A DNA stretch of 64,000 nucleotides from Mesorhizobium sp. J428 (GTDB lineage Bacteria; Pseudomonadota; Alphaproteobacteria; Rhizobiales; Rhizobiaceae). The notes under the pieces are model-generated. The model was given only the letters and a program-made list of their open reading frames with translations, made no database searches and was not told the origin of the DNA. The translations under genes and the position numbers were made by a program. Position 1 is the stretch's first letter. Each line of letters opens with the position of its first letter. Where the stretch lies: the NCBI RefSeq assembly GCF_024699925.1, contig NZ_JAJOMX010000001.1, positions 4,130,001 to 4,194,000 on the forward strand. Direction: 5' to 3'. Below are positions 1 to 9,214 of the stretch, in pieces.

Positions 1-686
1 GGCTGGCGGCGGATGTCGCGCACCGCGTTTGCAACTGCCCTCGCGGTCTCCCGCGCGACGTCGCCGGCCCGCAGCATGATGATCTCCGCCTCGCGCGCCG
101 CGTCGGGATAGCCGATCCAGTGGTAGACGCAGCGCCGCCGCAGCGCCTCGGCGAGCTCGCGCGTGCGGTTGGAGGTCAGGATCACCACGGGCCGCGTCGC
201 AGCAGCGATCGTGCCGCGCTCGGGGATGGTGATCTGGAAGTCGGACAGGAACTCCAGCAAGAGCGCCTCGAACTCATGGTCGGAACGGTCGATCTCGTCG
301 ACCAGCAGCACGCGGCGCTCCGGCGCGCGCAGCACCTGCATCAGCGGCCGGTCGATGAGGAAACGGTCGTCGTAGATGTCGACCTCGCGCTCGCCCGCCT
401 GCCGGATCGCAAGCAACTGGCGCTGGTAGTTCCACTCGTAGAGCGCATGCGCGGCGTCGATGCCCTCGTAGCACTGCAGCCGCACCACCTCGCGTCCGAG
501 CGCCGCGGCGATCGCCTTCGCGGCCTCCGTCTTGCCGACGCCCGGCGCGCCTTCGAGCAGCAGCGGCTTGCCGAGCCGGATCGCGAGGAAGATCGCCGTG
601 GAGAGGCCGTCGTCAGCGATGTAGTCCGCGCCCTTGAGCATCGCGGCGACCGCTTCCGGGGAGGCGATGGAGTCGGCGCCGTTCAT
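1..686 (-). CDS. MoxR-family AAA+ ATPase, CoxD-like (partial, C-terminus off window)
   Basis: The reading frame opens at ATG 686-684 and runs off the left edge after 228 codons. Walker A (GAPGVGKT) is at residues 46-53, and a Walker B-type stretch (RRVLLVDEIDRSD) follows at about residue 125. A sensor-type TSN and an arginine-rich stretch (ALRRRC) come next. MoxR/CoxD ATPases act as chaperones that mature metal cofactors, and coxD normally sits beside molybdenum-hydroxylase genes. The gene begins 40 nt after the molybdopterin subunit on the same strand, so it is probably the last gene of that operon visible here. A CoxE-like von Willebrand protein would be expected further left but is outside the window. 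Confidence 0.85.
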   Translation of the reverse strand, partial: MNGADSIASPEAVAAMLKGADYIADDGLSTAIFLAIRLGKPLLLEGAPGVGKTEAAKAIAAALGREVVRLQCYEGIDAAHALYEWNYQRQLLAIRQAGEREVDIYDDRFLIDRPLMQVLRAPERRVLLVDEIDRSDHEFEALLLEFLSDFQITIPERGTIAAATRPVVILTSNRTRELAEALRRRCVYHWIGYPDAAREAEIIMLRAGDVARETARAVANAVRDIRRQ

Positions 687-726
687 GCGCCGGACCTGCC
701 AGCGGACGGAAGCAGTTCCATCGTCG

Positions 727-1734
727 TTACGCCGCCGCCCGCTGCGCTTTGAGCGCGCGCAAAATCTTTTCCGGCGTGATCGGCAGCGAATCGATCCGCA
801 CGCCGACCGCGTCGAACACGGCGTTCGCCACCGCCGGAATCTGCGGATTGGCGCACATCTCGCCGACGCCCTTCGCCCCATAAGGTCCGTCCGCCGCCGG
901 CCGCTCCAGCACGATCGTCTCGGTCTCGGCGAGGTTTCCCGGTCCCGGCATCAGATATTCATTGAAGTCGCGCCCGCCGTGCTCGCGCGCCGGATAGTAG
1001 GGCTCCGTCGTCTCGTAGAGCGCGTGGCTGATGCCCATCCAGGAGCCGCCGACGAGTTGCTGCTCGACAATGCGCGGATTGAGCGCGCGGCCGACCTCGA
1101 AGACGTTCTTCACCGAGACGACGTCGACCTCGCCGGTCTCGTCGTCGACCTCGACATCGACCACCGTGCAGGCATGTGCGTAGCAGGTCGCCGGCTTCAT
1201 CGCGCCGGTCTCTGTCTCGGGGAAGGAGCGCGGCACAAGGAACATGCCGCGCCCGGAAATCGAGCGGCCATATTTGAAATGTGCCGCAAGCGCCGTGTCG
1301 AACACCGAGATCGACTTCTGCGGCGCGCCCTTGACGTGGATCATGCCCTTGCCGTCGGTGTCGAGGTCGCCCGCATCCACCTCCAGCGCCTCGGCCGCCA
1401 CTTCCAGCATCACCTGCCGCGCCTCGCGCGCGGCTTGCGCCACCGCGTTGCCGATTCGGTGCGTACCGCGCGAGGCGAAGGTGCCCATGCAGTGCGGACC
1501 GGTGTCGGTGTCGGCGGTGTCGATCGTCACCTGCTCGGTCGGGATGCCGATCGTCTCGGCGCAGATCTGCGCCATCACCTGCCGCAACCCCTGGCCGAGG
1601 TCGACGGAGGACAGGGTCACCATGAAGGCGCCGGTCGGCGTCGAATGCACCAGCGCCTGGCTCGGGTCGCCGCCGAGGTTCATGCCGGTCGGATAGTTGA
1701 TCGCGGCGACGCCGCGTCCGCGTCTCAGCGCCAT
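727..1734 (-). CDS. Xanthine oxidase family molybdopterin-binding subunit, C-terminal half
   Basis: This 335-residue protein matches only the second molybdopterin domain of the roughly 780-residue large subunit. It contains the substrate and cofactor segments VDLGQGLRQV, GTFASRGTHRIGNA and the catalytic-Glu loop GPYGAKGVGEMC near residue 290. Its ATG (1734-1732) follows the stop of the first half in the arrangement TGA-G-ATG, and an AGGGAGG ribosome-binding site lies just upstream, inside the end of the first half. That supports independent, coupled translation of a truly split subunit, as in nicotinate dehydrogenase NdhL/NdhM of Eubacterium barkeri. A one-base sequencing error that splits one gene remains possible. 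Confidence 0.8.
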   Translation of the reverse strand: MALRRGRGVAAINYPTGMNLGGDPSQALVHSTPTGAFMVTLSSVDLGQGLRQVMAQICAETIGIPTEQVTIDTADTDTGPHCMGTFASRGTHRIGNAVAQAAREARQVMLEVAAEALEVDAGDLDTDGKGMIHVKGAPQKSISVFDTALAAHFKYGRSISGRGMFLVPRSFPETETGAMKPATCYAHACTVVDVEVDDETGEVDVVSVKNVFEVGRALNPRIVEQQLVGGSWMGISHALYETTEPYYPAREHGGRDFNEYLMPGPGNLAETETIVLERPAADGPYGAKGVGEMCANPQIPAVANAVFDAVGVRIDSLPITPEKILRALKAQRAAA

Positions 1735-1735
1735 C

Positions 1736-3103
1736 TCAGGCCTCCCTGCGTTTCGACGACATCTTCATGAACCGCTCCGCCACCGGCCAGCCGGCGGCGA
1801 TCGAGGCTTCCTGCATGCACTCGACAAGGGCTGCCCCCTCCGTCGGCTGGCGATGCGCCTTCATGTCGCCGTCGCGGTAGGCGTTGATGAAGCGGAACTC
1901 GAGCGGGTCCATGCCGATCAGCCGCGCCAGCTTGTCCATCTGCACTTCGAGCGCGAAGTCGGCGATGGTGACGCCGAAGCCGCGCATGGCCGAGGAGGGC
2001 GTCCGGTTGGTGTAGACGCAGTAGGTGTCCACCCAGACGTTCGGGATCGTATACGGGCCGGGATAGTGCGCCGCCCCCTTCTGCGCGCCATAGGGCGAGT
2101 GGCGCGAATAGGCGCCCGCATCGGTGTAGCCGGTGACCTGGCGGGCGATGATCCGCCCGTCCTTCATCACCCCGTCCTTGATCGTGATCGTCTCCGCCGC
2201 GCGCGGCGAGGAGATCTGCATCTCCTCCTCGCGGCTGTAGATGAACGACACCGGACGGCCGGTCAGCCGCGCCGCCAGGATCGCGATCGGCTCGACCGTC
2301 ACGTCGACCTTGCCGCCAAAGCCGCCGCCCGCCGTTCCGCCCACCATGTGCAGCTTGTGGCCGGGCATCTGCAGGATGATCGAGGCATTGTCGAGCGTGA
2401 AGAACATCGCCTGGGTATTGGTGTAGCAGGTGAAGCGGTCGTTGCCCTCGGGCGCGACGATGCAGCCGGTCGTCTCCGTCGGCGCCTGCTCGATCGGCGA
2501 GGAATGGTAGGTCTCCCCGAGCACGAAGTCGGCTTCCGCGAACCCTTTCTCGACGTCGCCGAAGCGCACCTTGCGCGAAGCGCCGCTGTCGTACCGGTAG
2601 TAGTTCTGGCCGTGATGTTCGTTGACCAGCGGCGCGTCCGGCTTCAGCGCCTCCAGCATGTCGAAGACGGCCGGCAGCACCTCGTAGTCGACCTTGACCT
2701 TGGCCGCCGCCTCGTTGGCTGCCCGCTCGCTGTCGGCCAGCACCGCCACCACAGCCTCGCCCTTCCAGCGCACCTTGCCCTCGGCCAGCACGTGCTCGTC
2801 CGGCGGGCCGACCTGGATCAGGATCAGGATCGTGTAGAGGTTCTGCGGCACGTCCTTGGCGGTGAGGATGCGCACCACGCCCGGATGCTTCTCCGCCTCC
2901 GACAGGTCGATGCCGCGGATGCGCGCATGATGGTGCGGGCTGCGCACCATCTTGAGGTGCAGGAGATTCGGAAAGGTCCGGTCGGCGAAGAACGCGGTCA
3001 TGCCGGTCACGTGGTTGGGCACGTCGGACCGCTGCAGCGACTGGCCGATCTCGTTCAGGTCGTCCTTGCGCTCGTCGGCGAAGTAGCTCTTGCGCAGTTC
3101 CAT
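1736..3103 (-). CDS. Xanthine oxidase family molybdopterin-binding subunit, N-terminal half
   Basis: This 455-residue protein carries the aldehyde oxidase/xanthine dehydrogenase a/b hammerhead domain (about residues 20-125) and the first molybdopterin domain, with AGGGFGGKVD near residue 256. The loop that in true CO dehydrogenase reads AYxCSFR is here SSAMRGFG, so this is not a CO-oxidising CoxL but an uncharacterised hydroxylase for an organic substrate. A GAGGAGGG ribosome-binding site precedes ATG 3103. Translation stops at TGA 1738-1736 near the domain boundary, and the C-terminal domain continues in the next gene in another frame. Confidence 0.82.
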   Translation of the reverse strand: MELRKSYFADERKDDLNEIGQSLQRSDVPNHVTGMTAFFADRTFPNLLHLKMVRSPHHHARIRGIDLSEAEKHPGVVRILTAKDVPQNLYTILILIQVGPPDEHVLAEGKVRWKGEAVVAVLADSERAANEAAAKVKVDYEVLPAVFDMLEALKPDAPLVNEHHGQNYYRYDSGASRKVRFGDVEKGFAEADFVLGETYHSSPIEQAPTETTGCIVAPEGNDRFTCYTNTQAMFFTLDNASIILQMPGHKLHMVGGTAGGGFGGKVDVTVEPIAILAARLTGRPVSFIYSREEEMQISSPRAAETITIKDGVMKDGRIIARQVTGYTDAGAYSRHSPYGAQKGAAHYPGPYTIPNVWVDTYCVYTNRTPSSAMRGFGVTIADFALEVQMDKLARLIGMDPLEFRFINAYRDGDMKAHRQPTEGAALVECMQEASIAAGWPVAERFMKMSSKRREA

Positions 3104-3113
3104 CAGACCCTCC

Positions 3114-3596
3114 TCAGGCCGCGTTCTGCGAGTTCGACCGTGCGGCCGAGAGGATCGCCTGGATGATCGGTTCGTAGCCGGTGCAGCGGCAGATGTTGCC
3201 GGAGATCGCCTCGACCACGTCCTCGCGGGTCGGGTTCGGCACGCGGGCGAGCAGCGCCTTGGCGGCCATGATCATGCCCGGGGTGCAGAAGCCGCATTGG
3301 GCTGCGAAACCGTCGAGGAAGGCGCGCTGCAGCGGATGCAGGATCCCGTCGCTGGCAAGCCCCGCAGTGGTCTCGATGTGCGCGCCGTTGCAGGTTTCGG
3401 CCAGCGTCAGGCAGGAGAGTTTCAGGTCGCCGTCGACGATGACCGAGCAGGCGCCGCAGGTGCCCTGGTGGCAGCCGCCCTTGGGCGAGGTGTCCCCGAA
3501 CCGGTCGCGCAAGGCGTTCAGCAGCGTCAGCCCGCTGTCGATGAACTCCGCGCGCTCTGTGCCGTTGAGCGTGAGCTGGACTGGTACCTTCACCAT
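3114..3596 (-). CDS. Molybdenum hydroxylase 2Fe-2S subunit (CoxS-like)
   Basis: 160 residues, the usual length. An N-terminal plant-type ferredoxin fold carries the first cluster (GCHQGTCGACSV with a later Cys in LSC). A helical domain carries the second (QCGFCTPGM and GNICRCTGYEPI). It passes electrons from the molybdenum site to the FAD subunit. ATG 3596 has a strong AGGGAGGAA ribosome-binding site. The gene sits between the FAD and molybdopterin subunits, the standard M-S-L order of these operons. Confidence 0.93.
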   Translation of the reverse strand: MVKVPVQLTLNGTERAEFIDSGLTLLNALRDRFGDTSPKGGCHQGTCGACSVIVDGDLKLSCLTLAETCNGAHIETTAGLASDGILHPLQRAFLDGFAAQCGFCTPGMIMAAKALLARVPNPTREDVVEAISGNICRCTGYEPIIQAILSAARSNSQNAA

Positions 3597-4444
3597 GTTT
3601 CCTCCCTGCGTGGCTCTGGCTGCGTCGGGTGTTCCGGGTCCGCGTTACTCCAGGAGAAGGCGCCCGAGATGCACGGGCAGGACTTCCGCCCGGTGCACCA
3701 GCCACTGGCGATGGCGTCGGTGATCGGCGAGGTGCCGTCGGTGGCGACCGTCAATGCAGCGGCGATGCCCTCGGCGGTCCGCGCCTTGCCCGACAGCGCT
3801 GCCTCCGCCGCCCTCGCGCGCATCGGCCTGTCGGCCATGCAGCCGAGCGCGATCCGCGCCGAACTGATCACGCCGCCATCCTCCTCGATGACCGCCGCGA
3901 TGCTGAGCACGGAGACGCCCTTGGGCTTCACCCGCGAGACCTTCTTGAAGCGGAACGCTCCGGCCGCCGGCAGGGCGAAACTCACCCCGGTCACGATGCG
4001 CCCGCGCGGCAGCATATCCCGCCCTGCCAGGAAGGCTTCGATCGGCTGGTCGCCATCGGAAAAATGCACGGTCGCGTCGAGCGCCAACAGCGCCACGGCG
4101 AAGTCGCCATAGGGCGCGGCAGCGAAAAGGTTGCCGCCCACCGTCGCCATGTTGCGGACGGCGGGCCCTCCGACCGCGCGCGCCGCCGCCGCAATCGTCG
4201 CGAGATCCGGATGGCGCGCGATGGCTGCCATCGTCACCGATGCGCCGAGCCGGACCCGCCCGCCTTCGACCAAGATCGCGGCCAGCGTCGGGTCGGTGAC
4301 GCGCACCAGTTTCGAGAAGGACACGTCGCCCTCGTTGTTCGCCCGCACCGCGAGCGTGCCGCCGCCGAGATAGCGTGCGTCGACAGCGTCGAGTGCTGCG
4401 GCAGCGTCGGCGACGGAGGGGAAGCTCTGCAGGGTCAGTCCCAT
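3590..4444 (-). CDS. Molybdenum hydroxylase FAD-binding subunit (CoxM-like), C-terminus frameshifted
   Basis: The protein carries the FAD PCMH-type domain followed by the CO-dehydrogenase flavoprotein C-terminal domain. Residues such as YLGGGTLAVRANN, GASVTMAAIARHP and ATVGGNLFAAAPYGD are the typical FAD contacts. ATG 4444 follows AGGAGGCCGCC. The uninterrupted frame ends in 35 or so atypical residues (CTGRKSCPC and onward). In the other frame, from about 3698, the family C-terminus EVLPVHLGRLLLE appears and stops at TAA 3647-3645. A one-base loss at about 3695-3698 is therefore likely; the corrected product is about 266 residues and would not overlap the 2Fe-2S gene. Confidence 0.88.
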   Translation of the reverse strand: MGLTLQSFPSVADAAAALDAVDARYLGGGTLAVRANNEGDVSFSKLVRVTDPTLAAILVEGGRVRLGASVTMAAIARHPDLATIAAAARAVGGPAVRNMATVGGNLFAAAPYGDFAVALLALDATVHFSDGDQPIEAFLAGRDMLPRGRIVTGVSFALPAAGAFRFKKVSRVKPKGVSVLSIAAVIEEDGGVISSARIALGCMADRPMRARAAEAALSGKARTAEGIAAALTVATDGTSPITDAIASGWCTGRKSCPCISGAFSWSNADPEHPTQPEPRREETW

Positions 4445-4464
4445 GGCGGCCTCCTGGTTCGAGC

Positions 4465-4908
4465 TCAGGCCTGCCCGGAGAAATGGGCCTTCAGCGCGTT
4501 GAAGCCGCCCTGGAAGACGTTGTCGCCCATCCCCTTGGCGATCTCGTCGCCCTTGTCGGCCGGCGCGTCGAACGTACTTGTCCAGACCGCGAAGGCACGG
4601 TCCCCGTCCGTCACGCGTTCCAGCTTCAGCGTCGCCGTGTGGTTCGAGATCGGGGCAGGGTGCTCGATGATCGAATAGGTGGTCAGGTGGTCGGTGTCGG
4701 AGAAGGCGATGAGCTTTTCGCGGATGGTCGCCCCCGACGCCACCTTGAACTTGCGGACGCAGCCGATGTCGGTCGCCTTCTTGCCGTCCTCGATCTCGCT
4801 CTCGACCATGCGTGGATGCCAGGAGGGCAGCCCGTTGAAGTCGCGGACGCGCGCCCAGACCTTTTCGATGGGAGCGTCGATGACGCTGGAGATGGTGACC
4901 GATGCCAT
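4465..4908 (-). CDS. SRPBCC family protein (CoxG/polyketide-cyclase-like)
   Basis: 147 residues with the START/Bet v1-like pattern: an N-terminal strand and helix (SSVIDAPIEKVWARVRDF), then W-H-P, then strands ending in a long C-terminal helix (VFQGGFNALKAHFSG). The family binds hydrophobic ligands. CoxG members of molybdenum hydroxylase operons are membrane-associated small-molecule binders. It is the first gene of the operon, 20 nt before the FAD subunit. The long non-coding stretch upstream contains the palindromic element at 5011-5158. The exact ligand is unknown. Confidence 0.8.
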   Translation of the reverse strand: MASVTISSVIDAPIEKVWARVRDFNGLPSWHPRMVESEIEDGKKATDIGCVRKFKVASGATIREKLIAFSDTDHLTTYSIIEHPAPISNHTATLKLERVTDGDRAFAVWTSTFDAPADKGDEIAKGMGDNVFQGGFNALKAHFSGQA

Positions 4909-5010
4909 GTTCGCCTGCCTCGCGGGTTGGATGAGGTCAGGCTAGGGCGTCTTCGGAGGCCGCGCTTATCAAGGAGTCTTGTCGGCTTATCGATCCGTCT
5001 GAAAATCGTT

Positions 5011-5158
5011 CAGAGACTGTTTCGAAACTCGCTCTGGCGACTCAGATGGTGGCGTTCTCGAGAACCGGAGCGCAGCGGACATTTGGGTCCGTGAGCACCG
5101 GAAGCGCAGAAAACGCCATCAGATGGCCGCCAGAGTAGAGTTTCCAAGCAGTCTCTCA
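5011..5158. repeat. Imperfect palindromic intergenic element (MITE/REP-like)
   Basis: Two arms of about 48 nt, one starting CAGAGACTGTTTCGAAACTC at 5011 and its inverted, diverged copy ending at 5158, flank a spacer of roughly 50 nt. The spacer has its own small hairpin (CGGAC...GTCCG). The outer end of the right arm overlaps the TGA stop codon of the AraC gene. The arms would fold into a long hairpin in either strand's RNA. I associate such elements with rhizobial genomes, but copy number cannot be tested here. It separates the regulator from the hydroxylase operon and could act as a 3' processing site or attenuator. Confidence 0.7.
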
Positions 5159-5986
5159 GAGGCCGGCCCGCGCCGCCTCGCGGTATAGCGTCGGCGGCAC
5201 GCCGGCATGGTCGCGGAAGAAGCGCGAGAAGTTTCCCGCCGTGGTGAAGCCGAGCTGGCAGGCGACGGAGATCAGCGGCTCCTGTGTCGAGCGCAGCTGC
5301 CGCAAGGCCTCGTCCATCCTCAGCGTGTTCCAGTAGACGTTGGGGGTCAGCGAGGTCTGCTCCTTGAACAGGGCGAAGAAATGCGGCCGCGACAGGCCGA
5401 CCTCGCGCGCAACGTCGTCCAGGCTCATCCGCTCGCAGACATTGCCCTTCATCAGCTCGATCGCCTTTCGGATGCGGTGGTCGAGCATGGCGTTCGCCGC
5501 CAGGCCGCGCAGCCGGCGCGGATGCGCCTCGTCCGCGGCGTCGAACAGGCTGTCGATCAGCCGTTCGATCTCATAGGGCGCCAGGTCGTCCAGCCCGTAG
5601 TCGTCGCAGAGCTGGTCGAGCAGGGATGCGGCGGCGCGGTGCAGCCAGGGCTCCAGCGGAATGGTCGGCTCGACAAAGAGCGGCGCGCCGGACGACAGTC
5701 CCCGCCGCAGCCGCGCCCAGGCCGGGTCGATGTAGAACGCGAGGAACAGGCCGGGTCGGCCCTCGCAGGCGAGGTCGTGGCTGTGCGGTTCGAGCGGGTT
5801 GATCGCCGCCGCCGTCGCCGCACCCAGATGCACCGCGCCGTCGCCGATGGTCATGCGCCCGGCAGCGCCCTCGATCCAGACGATGATATGCGCTTCGGGA
5901 TGCGCATGGGTGACGAAATCGCTTTCGACGTTCAGCACAGACACATGCCCGAACGCGCCCTTGAAGAGCCGGATCGAGGTGGCCAT
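5156..5986 (-). CDS. AraC family transcriptional regulator
   Basis: 276 residues from ATG 5986, which has a GGGAGGAAACG ribosome-binding site; the open frame extends further upstream but without such a site. An N-terminal cupin-like sensing domain (histidines in THAHPEAHIIVW) is followed by a C-terminal double helix-turn-helix (about residues 175-272) with MSLDDVAREVGLSRPHFF and the AraC signature QLGFTTAGNFSRFFRDHAGV. It lies upstream of and codirectional with the molybdenum hydroxylase operon and downstream of the flavin reductase gene, so it may control either. Its stop codon is inside the palindromic element at 5011-5158. Confidence 0.88.
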   Translation of the reverse strand: MATSIRLFKGAFGHVSVLNVESDFVTHAHPEAHIIVWIEGAAGRMTIGDGAVHLGAATAAAINPLEPHSHDLACEGRPGLFLAFYIDPAWARLRRGLSSGAPLFVEPTIPLEPWLHRAAASLLDQLCDDYGLDDLAPYEIERLIDSLFDAADEAHPRRLRGLAANAMLDHRIRKAIELMKGNVCERMSLDDVAREVGLSRPHFFALFKEQTSLTPNVYWNTLRMDEALRQLRSTQEPLISVACQLGFTTAGNFSRFFRDHAGVPPTLYREAARAGL

Positions 5987-6059
5987 CGTTTCCTCCCGGG
6001 GCGCTTGTTCTGTCGTTTTGCCCCGTCTTCGGAAATCTTTGTCCTCAACTCGGCGCGCG

Positions 6060-7268
6060 TCAAGCGGCCGTGGAAGGCTTTTCCGGCGCCGCCGGCCTGT
6101 CCCACGACGACACGCTCTTTGGCCGGTCGAGCTGCAGCGTCGTCGCCGGCGGCTTGGCGTCGGGATGGACGAAGCCGAAGCCCAGCCAGTTGTTCGGCCG
6201 GGCGCGGATATATTGCGGCGGGTAACGGATGTCGGCCCCAAGTGCCGCCGCCGCATGCAGACCCCAGCGCGGATTGTCGAGCATCGGCCGCGCAAGCGCC
6301 ACGAAGTCGGCCTCGTCGGAAGCGATGATCGCCTCGGCCTGTTCGGGCTTGGCGATCATTCCCACCGCCATCGCCGCAAGCCCGGTTCTCCTCTTGATCG
6401 CGGTTGCGAACGGAACCTGGTGACCCGGCGTCGCCGGCGGGATCGCGATGCCGGGCCTGATGTTGCCAGACGACATCACGACATAGTCCAGCCCTTGCGC
6501 TTCCAGCGCCTTCGCCAGGTCGACCGCGTCGTCCAGCGTCGAGCCTTCCGGGGTCCAGTCGGTGCTGTTCATCCGGAAGCCCAGCGCCTTGCTGCGTGGC
6601 CAGACGGCGCGCACCGCACGCACGATCTCGATCGCGAAGCGGTTGCGCCTGTCCGTCGACCCGCCCCAGCCGTCGGTACGCCGATTGGTGATTGGCGACA
6701 GGAAGGAGTGGATCAGATAGCCGTGCGCGCCGTGGATCTCGACCAGGTCGAACCCCGCGCGATCGGCCCGCACGGCCGCATCCGCGAAGGCCTCGATGAT
6801 GCTCCGGATGCCTTCGTCGGTCAGTTCTTCCGGCTCCTGCCAGCCGGCGTCATAGGCGATGGGGGAGGGGGCTACCGGCTTCCACGCGCCTTCCTCCGGC
6901 GGCAATGGTTCGCCGCGCCAGCGCTCGGGGATTGTGCGCGTCGCGGCCTTGCGGCCGGTGTGGGTCAACTGGATGCCGAGCCTGGCGGAGGAGAGGTTGC
7001 GCGCCTGCGCGACGAGAGATCCGAGCGCTTGCTCCTGCTCGTCGGTGTAGAGGCCGAGGCAGCCATGGGTCCCGAGGCCGGCTGCCTCGACGGAGGTGGC
7101 CTCCATGATCACGAGTCCCGCGCCCGACATCATCAGGTTGCCGATGTGGATCAGGTGCCAGGGCTGCGCGACGCCGCGCTCGCCGCTGTATTGGCACATC
7201 GGCGAGACGACGATGCGGTTGTCGAGGTCGAGGCCGCCCAGTCTGCCTTGGGAAAACAGCGCGCTCAC
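6060..7268 (-). CDS. Old yellow enzyme family NADH:flavin oxidoreductase (YqjM-like)
   Basis: TIM-barrel ene-reductase of 402 residues when started at GTG 7268-7266, preceded by GGGAGGAGACC; a longer open frame upstream lacks family similarity. Visible features are the FMN contacts PMCQYSG near the N-terminus, the active-site HGAHGYLIHSFLSP, NRRTDGWGGS, and late phosphate-binding segments (VGMIAKPEQAE, ALARPMLDNP). These enzymes reduce activated C=C bonds with NAD(P)H. It is divergent from the acyl-CoA ligase, with a palindromic operator candidate between them, suggesting it belongs functionally to the catabolic island. Confidence 0.9.
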   Translation of the reverse strand: MSALFSQGRLGGLDLDNRIVVSPMCQYSGERGVAQPWHLIHIGNLMMSGAGLVIMEATSVEAAGLGTHGCLGLYTDEQEQALGSLVAQARNLSSARLGIQLTHTGRKAATRTIPERWRGEPLPPEEGAWKPVAPSPIAYDAGWQEPEELTDEGIRSIIEAFADAAVRADRAGFDLVEIHGAHGYLIHSFLSPITNRRTDGWGGSTDRRNRFAIEIVRAVRAVWPRSKALGFRMNSTDWTPEGSTLDDAVDLAKALEAQGLDYVVMSSGNIRPGIAIPPATPGHQVPFATAIKRRTGLAAMAVGMIAKPEQAEAIIASDEADFVALARPMLDNPRWGLHAAAALGADIRYPPQYIRARPNNWLGFGFVHPDAKPPATTLQLDRPKSVSSWDRPAAPEKPSTAA

Positions 7269-7353
7269 TCCGGTCTCCTCCCGATGTCGCTCCAAACGCC
7301 CTTTTCCCCGAGCCTCCGCCTGCATGCAAACGGCCGCCGCGCGCATGTCCGAC

Positions 7354-7369
7354 TTTCAAGGATATGAAA
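7354..7369. promoter_or_regulatory. Operator-like palindrome TTTCA-N6-TGAAA
   Basis: TTTCAAGGATATGAAA lies in the divergent intergenic region between the OYE gene (starts 7268, minus) and the acyl-CoA ligase (starts 7479, plus). The same TTCA-N6-TGAA pattern occurs at 9116, 16577 and 23795, each upstream of an operon of the island. The copy at 16577 is in front of the IclR gene, so IclR is the most likely binder. This is inference. Confidence 0.5.
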
Positions 7370-7478
7370 CTCTCTTACTCATCCGAGTTTGAATTGACTC
7401 CACAGCCTTCCGCCGGGATTTTCCGCCGCAAGATGCCGCGACCCGTCCGGGGACAGCGGTCGCGCAGGAGGAAACCCC

Positions 7479-9110
<1,632 letters not shown>

Positions 9111-9115
9111 CTCGA

Positions 9116-9130
9116 TTCACATCCGTGAAA
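9116..9130. promoter_or_regulatory. Operator-like palindrome TTCA-N6-TGAAA
   Basis: TTCACATCCGTGAAA lies 85 nt before the acyl-CoA dehydrogenase gene at 9215. It matches the IclR-region palindrome at 16577 in both arms, including the TTCAC/GTGAA extension. A second inverted repeat, CTGCA-N6-TGCAG, follows at 9136-9151. Confidence 0.5.
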
Positions 9131-9214
9131 GTATGCTGCACATCGATGCAGTGATTGTGCCACGCCGCCTGATCGCCTAGCCTTTGCGCGACAGCACGGC
9201 CCCATCCGGGAGGA

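Noticed and set aside
727..4908. Carbon monoxide dehydrogenase (coxMSL) operon
   Set aside because: Gene order and CoxG/CoxD-like neighbours fit, but the large subunit lacks the AYxCSFR active-site loop and shows SSAMRGFG, so CO oxidation is not supported.
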